A stretch of 64,000 bases of DNA from Paroedura picta (lineage: Eukaryota; Chordata; Lepidosauria; Squamata; Gekkonidae). The position numbers were made by a program, and so were the translations under genes. The stretch lies in NCBI RefSeq assembly GCF_049243985.1, contig NC_135384.1, positions 14,938,501 to 15,002,500 on the forward strand. Reading direction: 5' to 3'. The stretch's first letter is position 1. Each line of letters begins with the position of its first letter. A model generated the notes under the pieces. It did no database searches. It was not told the origin of the DNA and saw only the letters and a program-made list of their open reading frames with translations. Below, one piece after another: positions 22,378-33,040 of the stretch.

Positions 22378-23322
22378 TTAGTTTACTTGTCGTGAAAAAG
22401 CCCCATTAAGTGTCTTTCTGAAGGCATCCTTGAACTCCTGATTCCTCATGCAATATATGACTGGGTTAAGAAGAGGTGTTAGAACTGTATAGACAACAGA
22501 CACGAGCTTGTTGGCATTGACATTGGTGAGAGCCCTTGGTCGGACATAGATGAAAATGGTGGCAGCAAAGTAAATGGTGACTACCAAAAGATGTGAGGCA
22601 CAGGTGGAAAATGCCTTTTGTTTCCCTTTGGCTGAAGGAATGCGTAAGACAGTTGAGATGATGCAGGTATAAGAAGTGATTGTCACAATGAGCGGGCCAA
22701 CAATAATGAACAAGGCCAACAGGAAGTCAATAAGTTCAGCCAAGGACAGGTCAGTGCAAGCTAGGTTGAGTAATGGGGAGACATCACAGAAGAAATGGTT
22801 GACGATGTTGGGTCCACAGTAGCTCAATCGTGAGATGAAGAAAGTCTTCCCTGTTGCTACGAAAAACCCACTTAGCCATGAACTGGCTGCTAAACGGATA
22901 CAGAAATCTGGACTCATTATGGTGGGATAACGCAATGGGCTACAGATGGCAACATAGCGGTCATAGGCCATAACTGTGAGGAGGGCACACTCTGTGCAGG
23001 CCAGGCCCAGAAAGAAGTAGAGCTGGGCCATGCAGCCTGTGAAGGAAATATCCATCTTCTGTGTAACGAAGCCTGAAAGCATCTTGGGGACAGTGATTGA
23101 GACATACCAGATCTCCAGGAAAGAAAGATTTCCCAGGAATATATACATAGGTTTATGAAGCTTGGTGTTTACCTTGATTAGTACAATGATGATCAAATTC
23201 TCCATTACTGTTAGGGTGTAGGCAACCAGGAAAACTGTGAATAGAGAGTGCTGCAGTTTTAGACTTCCTGGGAAACCCACCAACATGAATTTTGTCACAT
23301 GTGTCCAGTTTGTTAGTTGCAT
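22378..23322 (-). CDS. Olfactory receptor, class II, OR6-like (unit A)
   Basis: Intact 314-codon receptor starting MQLTNWT. TM1 has EN at 41-42 in place of GN, a trait of OR6-type receptors. Other motifs: [18 protein letters not shown] (57-74), [10 protein letters not shown] at 118, [19 protein letters not shown] in loop 2, [13 protein letters not shown] in TM6, PLLNPVIYCMRN in TM7. Overall wording ([19 protein letters not shown]) recalls human OR6B1/OR6A2. A splice acceptor (ATTCTTTTCAG, AG at 23350-23351) lies 27 nt upstream of the ATG. The proposed 5' non-coding exon ends at 27040, giving an intron of about 3.7 kb. Its unit B paralogue at 29783 is about 86% identical in protein, but far closer in the first half than in the second. 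Confidence 0.96.
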   Translation of the reverse strand: MQLTNWTHVTKFMLVGFPGSLKLQHSLFTVFLVAYTLTVMENLIIIVLIKVNTKLHKPMYIFLGNLSFLEIWYVSITVPKMLSGFVTQKMDISFTGCMAQLYFFLGLACTECALLTVMAYDRYVAICSPLRYPTIMSPDFCIRLAASSWLSGFFVATGKTFFISRLSYCGPNIVNHFFCDVSPLLNLACTDLSLAELIDFLLALFIIVGPLIVTITSYTCIISTVLRIPSAKGKQKAFSTCASHLLVVTIYFAATIFIYVRPRALTNVNANKLVSVVYTVLTPLLNPVIYCMRNQEFKDAFRKTLNGAFSRQVN

Positions 23323-24954
23323 CTTGGGTAAATTTCTGATGTTGCAGAACTGAAAAGAATATTCAAAATGAAGTTACTATGAATTCTATTCCTATTGAAA
23401 ACCAAGCAACATTCAAAGTCAAATGCTATTAGAATTATGGCCGATTGTATTTTCATGAAGAAACCCATGAGATGTCATGTTCATAACATCTCATCTTTTT
23501 TTAAGGAGAAGAATCATGTGGGCCTACACTAAAAGGTGATTGAAGATCTCTTCAAGTATATGAGCTAGCACAAAATAAATAGGTTTCAGAATTGTCTTCA
23601 GATTTTGGGGCTCCAAATTGCTCAACATGTTTTTTTAGTGGAATGATTTAGGAATCCCAATTGTTCTGCTTTTGTACAGAAACTTTTGCAGTTCACTAAA
23701 GCTTCCATGTTTCACATATTTTCCCCATCCATCCATCCATCCATCCATCCATCCATCCATCCATCCATCCATCCATCCATCTCATTGTCTGACTTTCTAC
23801 AATAGAATAATTGGTATTTCTGTGAAATTTAATAAATGCACATATACACATGGGTGATCTAATAAAATGATGCCAAAGCCATGTTCATGCTGTTGTATCA
23901 ACAATTATTAATAATATACCATCTTTGCACGAGAGTCCATTGCAAAATTACCCTCCATCATCATATGCCTTCTTCACATCCTTTACAAGAATAATCTATG
24001 AATAGAGGGGGGGGGCTGCAAAAGTCATAGTGGGGTAGCCCATATACCTCCAATTGATTAGCTTGATGAAGCTTCAGCCACCACCAGCTATCACTAAACC
24101 TCACTGCCAGCATCCTTCTCTGCCATATGTGGGTTCACAGGGCTCCCAGTGTCCTCCTCTGCTGTTCCCAGGCTTAGAGTACCTGGACCCAGAATGATGG
24201 CTGTGATTGGACTCATCCCTTTCTGGCATCTCCCTTGGCTGCTGAACTGAAGCAGATTCCTAAGTGTGTTGTTTGTTCAGGTAGCAGAAACAGATAATAC
24301 ATTTAGGGGGGTATTTAGGGGGGTATTTAACCCCCCTATGTATTTTATTTTTTTATTTAAGATAAGATTTTCTGCAAATTGAAGGGAAGTTCAATATATT
24401 ATATTATAAAATATTATGATTCAAAATTATTGATACTTCAACCTCTTTCCCCATGTCCCTTAGGTATTATTATTTTGGAAATAGCAAGAGGCAGTAGGTC
24501 CTCTTAGTCTGAAATGTTTCCAAACATATAATTCTCTCATATTGCATGTTCTTTTTGGATGTTCTGTGGAAAGTGAATTTGGCAAGGTGGCAGACTCTTT
24601 GACCATCTTGTCACCCTTGCCCACACCCATCTTTGTGAAGATCTTCTAGACAGAGTTACAGTCTGATCTGAAGTCCAAGAACTGAGACCGAGAGGAAAAT
24701 ATAACCACAACCAAATATAAAATAGCTACAGGTAAATGTGGAAGAATAAGAAAAGAGGGGGGAAAGAACAAGAGCCAAACAGTGAAAAGGATTACAGAGG
24801 AGGATATTATGCATCGAGAGAAAACAAGAACAGGAATAACTCAAGGAACAACTAGAAACCACATGGAAGATGTCCAAGATTGGAAAAAAAGCAATTGTTT
24901 AAGGTTAAAAAAAAACAAGTTACAAGAACTAAAGGAGAATGAATGATACCAACT
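23323..24954. other. Intron 1 of the unit A OR, distal part
   Basis: No gene. It contains a (CCAT)n microsatellite at 23726-23780 (about 13 units) and, near 24302-24340, three GGGGGGTATTT/AACCCCCC pieces that can fold as a small hairpin. Confidence 0.5.
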
Positions 24955-25130
24955 CAATCTGGTGTCATGGTTAGTGGAAATCTCACTTCAGCCATGAAGT
25001 TCATTGGAAGATCTTGGACCAGTCATTATCTCTCAAATTAATTACCCTCCATGGTTTGCTGTAGGAATAAAACAGAGGAGAGAAATTTGATTTTTTAGAG
25101 AGGGGGGGGGGAGATGGATAGATGGATGGA
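24955..25130 (+). mobile_element. Old Sauria-like SINE, shared by both duplication units
   Basis: Degraded tRNA head and body (AAGTTCATTGGAAGATC, then TTGGACCAGTCATTATCTC). Its counterpart at 31255-31390 reads AAGTTCACTGGATGACC and CAGTCACTGTC. Both lie at matching places in units A and B, so it predates the duplication. Confidence 0.65.
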
Positions 25131-25995
25131 TGTAAGTGTAGAAATAGAATATTGGTGTGTTTGCTAACAATCATGAACATGAAATAAAATAACAATGATT
25201 ATATAAAATGAAGCATATTCACATACTGCCCTCAAAAGGTAACAACTTATAATGCCACCCCACTGACTGAAACACAAACAAAACAACCCAGCATTCACTT
25301 CAAATTCAGTGAGATGGCATTACTATTGAATCAATCAAGACCTGACCTGAAAGCAAAAATAAACTTGAGGGTGGGAGTGGGAGAGCTTACTGACCTTTGT
25401 GAAACTGCTTAATAAGGTAGAAAATCTATGATGATTTAAGATACAGAGAAGAAGCACAATATGTTGAAAATGTGAAACAGAAGACAACATGCTGTTTTCA
25501 AAACAGGTTGATGGGAAAACGAGACAGCAGTTCCTAAAAAAAGCAGAGAAAGGTAGCTAACATTATTTGAGATAGTTAATTGTAAACACAGTCTTTTTTT
25601 TTTTAGTGGGAGTTTGTCAAAAATCCATATAACACACTGAAGTGGAATAAAATATTGAAAGCATTATTAAATGGGACTAGATGGGTATAGAAAATAGAAT
25701 TTCAAACCATGAATGCATGTTTGTGGATCCAAAATACGAAACGTATCAGGTAGCAAAGCATCATGTGACAGCTCATTGAGAGTGTTGCTAGAGCACACAA
25801 TTTATCCCTACAGAGTGTCAAATATATAGTCCATGTAGATGTCAGGGATATAAACGTGTTGATCATAATGAAAACACCATGCTCAAAGATTTTCAAAACC
25901 TCTCTTAACTGGGGGGTTACTTCTTTCACCGAGTTCCCTGCAGAATGTTCCAGCACACTTTCTTTAGCACGAGAGAATTTAAAAATTCTAATTCA
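25131..25995. other. Intron of the unit A OR; no feature
   Basis: AT-rich, partly alignable to unit B. Nothing further is recognised. Confidence 0.45.
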
Positions 25996-26280
25996 GAGAG
26001 CCAGTTTGGTGTAGTGGTTAGGAGTGCGGACTTCTAATCTGGCATGCCGGGTTCGATTCTGCACTCCCCCACATGCAACCAGCTGGGTGACCTTGGGCTC
26101 GTCACGGCACTGATAAAACTGTTCTGACCGAGAAGCGATATCAGGGCTCTCTCAGCCTCACCCACCCCACAGGGTGTCTGTTGTGGGGAGAGGAATGGGA
26201 AGGCGACTGTAAGCCGCTTTGAGCCTCCTTCGGGTAGGGAAAAGCGGCATATAAGAACCAACTCTTCTTCTTCTTCTTCT
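25996..26280 (+). mobile_element. Sauria-like SINE with (CTT)n tail
   Basis: A well-preserved copy. Head GTAGTGGTTAGGAGTGCGG, B box GGTTCGATTC, body AACCAGCTGGGTGACCTTGG, 3' end GGCATATAAGAACCAACT, and a short CTT tail. The matching place in unit B (about 32110) lacks it, so it inserted after the duplication. Confidence 0.92.
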
Positions 26281-27039
26281 ACCTAAATACACAATATATT
26301 ATTTTCAAATTCTAGAAATAGGATATCATAATAAACATATATTGTGAAAAACAGTGGATGCAATAATAATTAATACAGAATTCCATTTAATGAATATAGC
26401 AAAATGGGGATGATATAACAGAAATAGTAAGATGTAAATAACTTAGCCATCAGGTATGTTTTTTGTAAAAACTGATAAACATTTTCGGCATTTGGTGTAA
26501 TCAGATCATTCATGTATTCTTCCCCAAATATGCAGACTATTCTGACTTTCTAAACTGAGGTCCCTGACCCACACACACAGAATCCTTATGTGGACTGAAT
26601 ATATTCTAAATTGACCAAAAGAAGATGGGAGCCCTACATCAAATGCACCAAATTCCTTGAAAGGATTGGTTATATTCTAGGAGACATGGAATGTTGAGAT
26701 GTTTTTCTTTAAGTTAAAGGGGAAAGGAGGAGGGAAAAGAGTTCTAAAGAGTATATTTATTCAACCCATCCGCATTATTTTAAATATTTTTAATATGAAT
26801 AAATGCATTGCAAGGAATTGCAAGGAATAAAACAGGCATGGTTGCAAAGCAGAGGTTGTTTATCAAGCTACAAAGCCTAATAGTACCAAGCAAGAATGTA
26901 TGGGAAAAGGGATAGGAAGAAGACAAAACAACAACCATAGAAATGTAAAATGAGCATGCTGAGAAAGGGTATTGAGGAAATCATCCACGTTCATTGACAT
27001 AACAAATCTTGGGTGATACGAAAGTTAACATTTACTTAC
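26281..27039. other. Intron of the unit A OR; no feature
   Basis: Alignable to unit B 32110-32794 (ATATATTATTTTC anchor). No other feature. Confidence 0.5.
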
Positions 27040-27330
27040 TTGGGAGATGAAACAAGTTGCAGGTTGCTCACTTCCAAAAGATTGACCCAGAAAGGGATAG
27101 GTGACAAAGTATGGACAGAAAAACAAAGACAAAAAGGAGGAATGCTATATGCCACAGATGGAGAATAATAACCTTACATCGGGTAAAGAGCATTCTTGAA
27201 GGTGGATAGTTGTGTATAAGAACATGAGCGATTGGTATATATGGCTGTGAATCACACCCTTGCTTTTGGAGGTGGGCCAATTACGCAAGGACAAGAAACT
27301 TTAAAAATGAATTTGTCTTTGCCTCCTCAA
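27040..27330 (-). promoter_or_regulatory. Proposed promoter and 5' non-coding exon of the unit A OR
   Basis: On the minus strand a TATA-like box (CCATATATACC, TATATA at 27236-27242) lies 196 bp above a consensus donor CAA|GTAAGTAAA (exon end 27040). A non-coding exon of roughly 165 nt (about 27206-27040) could therefore splice to the acceptor at 23350 in front of the OR start. Unit B has the same box and donor with the same 196-bp spacing, and 36213's upstream region has both at 197 bp. Upstream of the box is TAATTG, a homeodomain-type site of the sort used in OR promoters. Part of the block, TATA box included, is repeated in tandem at 27353-27465 in unit A only. The exon and start point are inferred. 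Confidence 0.5.
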
Positions 27331-27465
27331 CAGTATTGTTGAAAGTAGATGGGTGTCTATTGAAATATATGGCTGTGAATCACACCCCTCCTTTTGGAGA
27401 TGGACCAATCACACAAGGACAAAGATCGTTAAAAATGAACTTTTCTTAGCCTCAACTTGTTTTCT

Positions 27466-28433
27466 CCTTCCTTTTTTTTTGTTTGTTTTACACGCTAAGA
27501 ATATCCTGCCAAAATTAGATGTGTATAGTACTTTCATTATACATATATTGAAACAAATGGGAGTTATAGTCCTATTGCAAATGTGCAGAATTGCAATGTA
27601 CAGAGAGAAAGGGCAACAAATGTCACCGACACACACACCAAAGCAAAATGGAAAGCAAACAAGAACAAAGGGTCTCAAACTGGGAATTCCAGCCATAATG
27701 AGATCCATAATATAATTCTGTTCAGTATTAGTCCAGTGTAAAATGAATAAAACTGGTTGTCTTGGGCTTGAATAATTCTGAATATGATTACACAGTTAGT
27801 GTTTTCAGTCTCTAGGTCCTCGTGATGGCTCACTCAAAGAAAACTGGTATCTTCCACATTTCATTCCATATAATAAAATGATCAGAGACGAGTGTTCTAG
27901 TGTTTTATTCCACAGTTATCTAATGAGGCTTCACTTAGTCACCAGATTCACAGTAGAGTCCTGTGCAGAATTGCTGCAGTCTAAACCAATTAAAATCAAT
28001 TTGTGTGAAGGATCTCTGAATAGGATTGCATCAGGAGTCATTTAGCTCTCTAAGCTCCTGTGATGGCTCACCCAAAGAGATGTGTTGTCTCCCAAGCAGG
28101 GAACCTGCCCTGCTCAGTGGTGGTAGTGGGTCATACTTCTGTTGTTTGCCACAGAAAATCTGCCCTGGTTGCCTCAGTGTGCCTTTACCCAGCACTACTG
28201 CCAAGCAGGGCAGGCTCCCAATGCCCACTTGGCCATAGCACATATAAGCCCAGTCAATCCAGGTCCTGAGAAATGGGATTCTGTAACCTGGGACTGGGTT
28301 TTGAGGGAGCATTGCCAGTGTGAATGGTGTGGCAGGGCACCCTGTTCTCCTTGGGTACAAGTGTCATCCCCAGCATAGCAGCAGCAGCCTCCTCCTTCCA
28401 GGGCTCCATCATTGGCCTCTCTTTCCAGCAGTC
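27466..28433. other. No gene; end of unit A and unclassified DNA
   Basis: Unit A similarity ends near 27860. A short local duplication links 27770-27840 and 28010-28080 (shared GTGATGGCTCACCCAAAGAG, with one change). The GC-richer part at 28080-28430 has overlapping open frames without recognisable motifs. Confidence 0.45.
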
Positions 28434-28700
28434 CTAGAATCATAGAATCATAGCATAATAGAGTAGGAAGGGACCTCCTGGGTCATGTAGTCCAACCCCC
28501 TGCACTATTCAGGACACTCACATCCCAATCGCTCATCCACTGTAACCTGCCACCCCTTTGTCTTCACAGAATCAGCCTCTCCGTCAGATGGCTATCTAGC
28601 CTCCCTTTAAACATTTCCAAAGATGCCCCCAGAGTGATCCTAGGCCACCATTCCCATCTCTCTGTTGTGGATCTAAGTGCAAGGCTAACCACTCTGTAGC
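28434..28700 (-). mobile_element. CR1 LINE 3' end (longer copy)
   Basis: AGAATCATAGAATCATAG, then GGGTCATGTAGTCCAACC, continuing through CCTCCCTTTAAACATTTCC. This copy keeps more of the 3' UTR than the others. Confidence 0.85.
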
Positions 28701-29512
28701 ATGGCACTCATACTGATGCCAAGAGCAGCTCTTGTAGGAGGGCTGGGGTTGGCATGTGGGCTCCTCCCCTGGCCTGTCATTGTTGCAGTAGGTGCTGCCT
28801 CACAAGAGACATTAGGAATGGGGGTTGAGGAAGGGGCATGCGGGAGCTACCAGCTCCTAAGTTGGGCCTTGACTGGAGATATACCCAGATGGGCTGTTCT
28901 TCTCAGAACATAGGGAAAGCCTGTTGAGATCTTTCTGCACATATCAGCTGCCTCTGGCTCCCATCTGCACTATTTTTTTGGTGGTGGTGGATATATTAAC
29001 AGAGCTATGTTAGATCAATAGACTTCACCCAAGCTTGAATTTTAAAAGGAAGCTTTAAATGCCTAGCCAGACTGAAGTTGAGAGACGCAGTAGATGTTCA
29101 GCAACATGGTTACCCAACAGCAAATGCCATTGGAGGTATCTCTCCTTACAATTTCAAAACACACACTCAGCACAAAAGTGACCAATAAGGAAAAACCAAC
29201 TACCCCCCCCCATCGAATTAGTGCAGAGACATCCACATTTTCAAGATGGCTAACAGTAATAATTTAATTTTTTTAAAGTAGGCCATTTCCCATGTTTTCC
29301 AGTGACCTGAATAATAGGAGAAGAGGGGGGGGAGTATTTAGTTCAGGATAGCACAGTGGCTATAGTAGTATAACTACAGCTTCAATCCCGTGATATAAAA
29401 CCATTACAATACAAAATACCCATGTAACTCTTTAAATATCAGCAAACTATGTTGTATGCAGTCATGGAATATTAATGTATATGGAGCACAAGTAAGCAGG
29501 GTTGGATATAAC
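28701..29512. other. No gene; 3' flank of unit B from about 29280
   Basis: 28701-29280 shows nothing recognisable. From about 29280 the sequence aligns to unit A's 21840 onward. Confidence 0.45.
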
Positions 29513-29630
29513 AAGAAGAAGAAGAAGAAGAAGAAGAAGAAGAAGAAGAAGAAGAAGAAGAAGAAGAAGAAGAAGAAGAAGAAGAAGAAGAAGAAGAAGA
29601 AGAAGAAGAGTTGGTTCTTATATGCCGGTT
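29513..29630 (-). mobile_element. SINE stub: expanded (CTT)n tail with about 20 bp of body
   Basis: About 32 AAG units are joined to AGTTGGTTCTTATATGCCGG, the last bases of the CTT-tailed SINE read in reverse. Nearly the whole body is missing, an extreme 5' truncation. It is absent from unit A. Confidence 0.8.
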
Positions 29631-29782
29631 ACAATCAATCTTTTGCAATACTTTATTTTTTTTTTAAATCTGCCTGACATATCTGCATATGTATAATACT
29701 GGCTAACATATTTCTATATTATCCTGAAAAATACAGCACCTTTTCTGCATTGCTGCCTAGATCCATTAAAACTTTTCAAAAA

Positions 29783-30727
29783 TTAGTCTATATGTCTTAA
29801 AGAGAACCCTCTAAGAGTCTTTCTGAGGGCATCCTTGAATTCCTGATTCCTCATGCAATATATGACTGGGTTAAGAAGGGGTGTTAGAATAGTATAGACA
29901 ACAGACACGACTTTGTGGCCATTAACCGAGGTGAGAGCTCTTGGTCGGGCATAGATGAAAATGGTGGCAGAAAAGAAAACAGTGACTACCAAAAGATGTG
30001 AGGCACAGGTGGAAAATGCCTTTTGCTTTCCTTTGACTGAAGGAATGCGCAGGATAGTCAGGATAATACAGATATAAGAGGCAACTGTCACAGTGAGTGG
30101 GCCCACGAGAATGAGCAAGGCCAACAGGAAGTCAATGAGTTCGACCAATGACAAATCAGTGCAGGCTAGATTGAGTAGTGGGGAGACATCACAGAAGAAG
30201 TGGTTGACGATATTGGATCCACAGTAGCTCAGACGTCCAATGAAGAAGGTCTTCCCTGAGGCTATGATAAAACCACTTAGCCATGAACCGGCTGCTGAAC
30301 GGATACAGAAATCTGGACTCATTATGGTGGGATAACGCAAAGGGCTACAGATGGCAACATAGCGGTCATAGGCCATAACTGTGAGGAGGGCACACTCTGT
30401 GCATGCCAGGCCCAGAAAGAAGTAGAGCTGGGCCATGCAGCCTGTGAAGGAAATATCCATCTTCTGTGTAGCGAAGCCTGAAAGCATTTTGGGGAGAGTG
30501 ACCGAGACGTACCAGATCTCCAGGAAAGAAAGATTTCCCAGGAATATATACATAGGTTTATGAAGCTTGGTGTTTACCCTGATTAGTACAATGATGATCA
30601 AATTCTCCATTACTGTTAGGGTGTAGGCAACCAGGAAAACTGTGAATAGAGAGTGCTGCAGTTTTAGACTTCCTGGGAAACCCACCAAAATGAATTCTGT
30701 CACATGTGTCCAGTTTGCTAGTCCCAT
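29783..30727 (-). CDS. Olfactory receptor, class II, OR6-like (unit B)
   Basis: Intact 314-codon receptor, MGLANWTHVTEF start. It has EN in TM1 (41-42), [10 protein letters not shown] at 118, [14 protein letters not shown] in loop 2, [10 protein letters not shown] in TM6 and PLLNPVIYCMRN in TM7. The open frame runs 79 codons further upstream, but only from a non-ATG codon and across the splice acceptor (TATTCTTTTCAG, AG at 30755-30756), so the start at 30727 is chosen. Its 5' non-coding exon is proposed to end at 32795 (intron about 2.0 kb). Against the 22378 paralogue, residues 12-143 differ at about 6 positions and residues 144-314 at nearly 40. Differences in TM4-TM6 (for example loop 2 CGSN for CGPN) fall in the ligand-contacting part, so the two could differ in odour range. 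Confidence 0.96.
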   Translation of the reverse strand: MGLANWTHVTEFILVGFPGSLKLQHSLFTVFLVAYTLTVMENLIIIVLIRVNTKLHKPMYIFLGNLSFLEIWYVSVTLPKMLSGFATQKMDISFTGCMAQLYFFLGLACTECALLTVMAYDRYVAICSPLRYPTIMSPDFCIRSAAGSWLSGFIIASGKTFFIGRLSYCGSNIVNHFFCDVSPLLNLACTDLSLVELIDFLLALLILVGPLTVTVASYICIILTILRIPSVKGKQKAFSTCASHLLVVTVFFSATIFIYARPRALTSVNGHKVVSVVYTILTPLLNPVIYCMRNQEFKDALRKTLRGFSLRHID

Positions 30728-31489
30728 CTCAAGTAACTTTCTGATGTTGCCGAACTGAAAAGAATATATAAAGAAAAGATGACGTGAATTCCATCCACAT
30801 TGAATGTTGACAGTTAACCAGTATTCAGAGCCCACTGCAATATATAATTGTGGCCAATTAAATGAACATATCTTTTTTTTTGACGGGGAAAATTCATGTA
30901 AATTGGTCCTACATTGAAAGGAAAACGAAGAGCTGGATAAACATGTAAAGCAGTGTACAATCAATAGGTTTAAATTTACCCCAAATTCATCATCTGTCAG
31001 TCAATTATCTGTCTACAAAAGTAATCTTGATATTTTCAGAGGCATTTCTGAGTGCACATATACAGAAGGGCGAATTAATAATACCCTGCAAAAGCAATGT
31101 CAATGCTCTTGTATCAACAGTTGTTGAAATAACTATTTTTGCCTGAAGTTTTATATATACTCAGGAATACATGTATATATCAGTATAATGAAAAGCACCT
31201 CCCATCATATGGATTTATTTAAAACATTTCTGCCATCTTTCTTTCGGCTTACAACATTCACTTACAAGTTCACTGGATGACCTTGACTCAGTCACTGTCT
31301 TTCAGCCTAAGCTTCCCGAATATAACAGAGAACGAAAACTGAATTGTAAACAAAATGATAGATGAACGTGAATGCAGAAATAGAAATGCAGAAATAGAAA
31401 TCAGAATAGAAATCAAAGAAGGAGGAAAACAGCTATACTTGTGCTGAAGAAAAGGAACACAAGTATTTAGAAATTATTTCTACTGTTCT
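30728..31489. other. Intron of the unit B OR
   Basis: No gene. It contains the old SINE shared with unit A at 31255-31390. The rest is AT-rich. Confidence 0.5.
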
Positions 31490-31612
31490 GTGTTGTTTGT
31501 TGTTATCACTTTATTATTGTTAAACTAAGTTATCTGTATTGTTTCTGTTTTATGTGAACTGCCCTGAGCCTTTGGGGGAGGATGGTAAATAAATAAATAA
31601 ATGTTAATTCTG
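31490..31612 (+). mobile_element. LINE 3' end
   Basis: An AT-rich 3' UTR, then GTGAACTGCCCTGAGCC, TTTGGGGGAGGATGG and an (AAAT)n tail. It is the same type of end as at 34094-34656. Confidence 0.65.
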
Positions 31613-31940
31613 TAAAAAAAGATAAGTGGGAAATATAAAATGGAAGTACTGGAGTTCTCTTGAAAACTGACTGACAAAATGACATTTACTAGAGAAGTGA
31701 AGAAAGGTGAAGCTGTTAATTTTTTTTTTTTAAGGGGGAAAGAACCAAAGGTAAATACCCAGGCATTGTGTAACACTCGGAGGAATGGAAGCTTTGTAAA
31801 AGAAATTAGATTGGTGTGAAAAAATTGAATTTAAAAACTTGTGTAAGTGGATGTTTATTGAGCCGAAATAAATAACAAAAATATAGAAAAGAGCCATATG
31901 ACGGTTTATTGAGTACTGCAGGAACAAAAGAATAGCTTCA

Positions 31941-32020
31941 AATGGGTAGCCGTGTTGGTCTGTCTGAAGCAGCACAACAGAATCAGAGTCCAGTGGCACG
32001 TTTAAGACTCTGATTTTGTT
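31941..32020. repeat. Inverted piece of the 41095-type repeat
   Basis: GGGTAGCCGTGTTGGTCTG is the complement of that repeat's 3' end. The sequence then folds back, because AGCAGCACAACAGAATCAGA and its near-complement follow each other. This gives arms of about 24 bp around AGTCCAGTGGCACGTTTAAG. Confidence 0.65.
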
Positions 32021-32794
32021 GTGCTGCTGGAATACAAATTGACCAAAACATGTTACAACACCCATTTTCCTTCAAAATGTCTAATTTATAACCAAGTTTT
32101 ATGTCAATTTTAAAATTCTGCCTAACGATGCAATATATTATTTTCATAATCCAGAATGAGGACAACACAATTGATGCAATATTTTTTTAAAAAATAACAT
32201 AGATTTATCTTTAATGTACGTAGCAGAAAGGAGAGGAAATAGTAGAAATTATAAGATAAAAATAACCTATCCATAAATGGTTTATAAAATCACATCTGCT
32301 GCATCTAGCTATAGAACTAGTTAACTGGCTGATAAAAGCATCCTAATAAGGTCATTCACATATTCTTCCCCAGGTATGCAGATTATTCTCACTTTCTAAA
32401 CTGTCCAAAAGAAAATGAGACCCCTGAATCCAGTATGCTACATTCCTTGCAAGGACTGAATATATTCTAGGAGGTATGGAAATTGAGATATTTTGCATTC
32501 CAGGGGAAAAGGGGGGGGGGATATTCAAAAGAATACATTGATCCAACCCATAATATATATATTTTTAGAAATATGCATAAAAGGAATAGGATTGCAAGGG
32601 ATAAAAAAGCATTGCTTCAAAGCAGAGGTTCTTTATCAAGGGCTAAAACCCAGTAGTTACAAAGGAGGTAGGAGGAAGAGAAAAAAAACATACAAACAGG
32701 GATGCAGTAGGCACACTGAGAGAAGGGGGTTAAGTAAATCATTCACAATCATCTATACAAATCTTTGGTGATACAAAGGGTAAAATTTACTTAC
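32021..32794. other. Intron of the unit B OR; no feature
   Basis: Aligns with unit A 26281-27039. Nothing else is recognised. Confidence 0.5.
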
Positions 32795-33040
32795 ATGGGC
32801 GATGAAACAAGTTGAAGGTCACTCACTTCCCAGAGATTGACCAAGAAAGAGATAGGTGACAAAGTATGGACATAAAAACAAAGACAAAAAGAAAGAATGG
32901 TATATGCCACAGATGAAGAATAATAGCATTACCCCAGGTGAAGAGCATTGTTGAAGATGGATGGTTGTGTATAAGGACAGGAGAGATTGGTATATATGGC
33001 TGTGAATCACACCCTTGCTTTTGGAGATATGCCAGTTACT
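32795..33040 (-). promoter_or_regulatory. Proposed promoter and 5' non-coding exon of the unit B OR
   Basis: Minus-strand TATA-like box at 32991-32997 and donor CAT|GTAAGTAAA with exon end 32795, spaced 196 bp as in unit A. The block is about 85-90% like unit A, better kept than much of the flanking intron. The homeodomain-type TAATTG of unit A reads TAACTG here. Transcription start and exon are inferred. Confidence 0.5.

Larger units (their letters stand above)
21840..27860. repeat. Segmental duplication, unit A
   Basis: Unit A contains the OR at 22378-23322 and is paralogous to unit B (29280-33510). Alignable anchors include the 3' flank (AACTCTTTAAATA), the OR, its splice acceptor, an old SINE (24955/31255) and the proposed promoter block (27040-27330/32795-33040). 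Unit A is longer because of later insertions (hAT MITE, CTT-tailed SINE and others). Confidence 0.85.

Noticed and set aside
30728-30964. 79-codon N-terminal extension of the unit B OR
   Set aside because: It starts at a non-ATG codon and crosses the splice acceptor; unit A does not conserve it.
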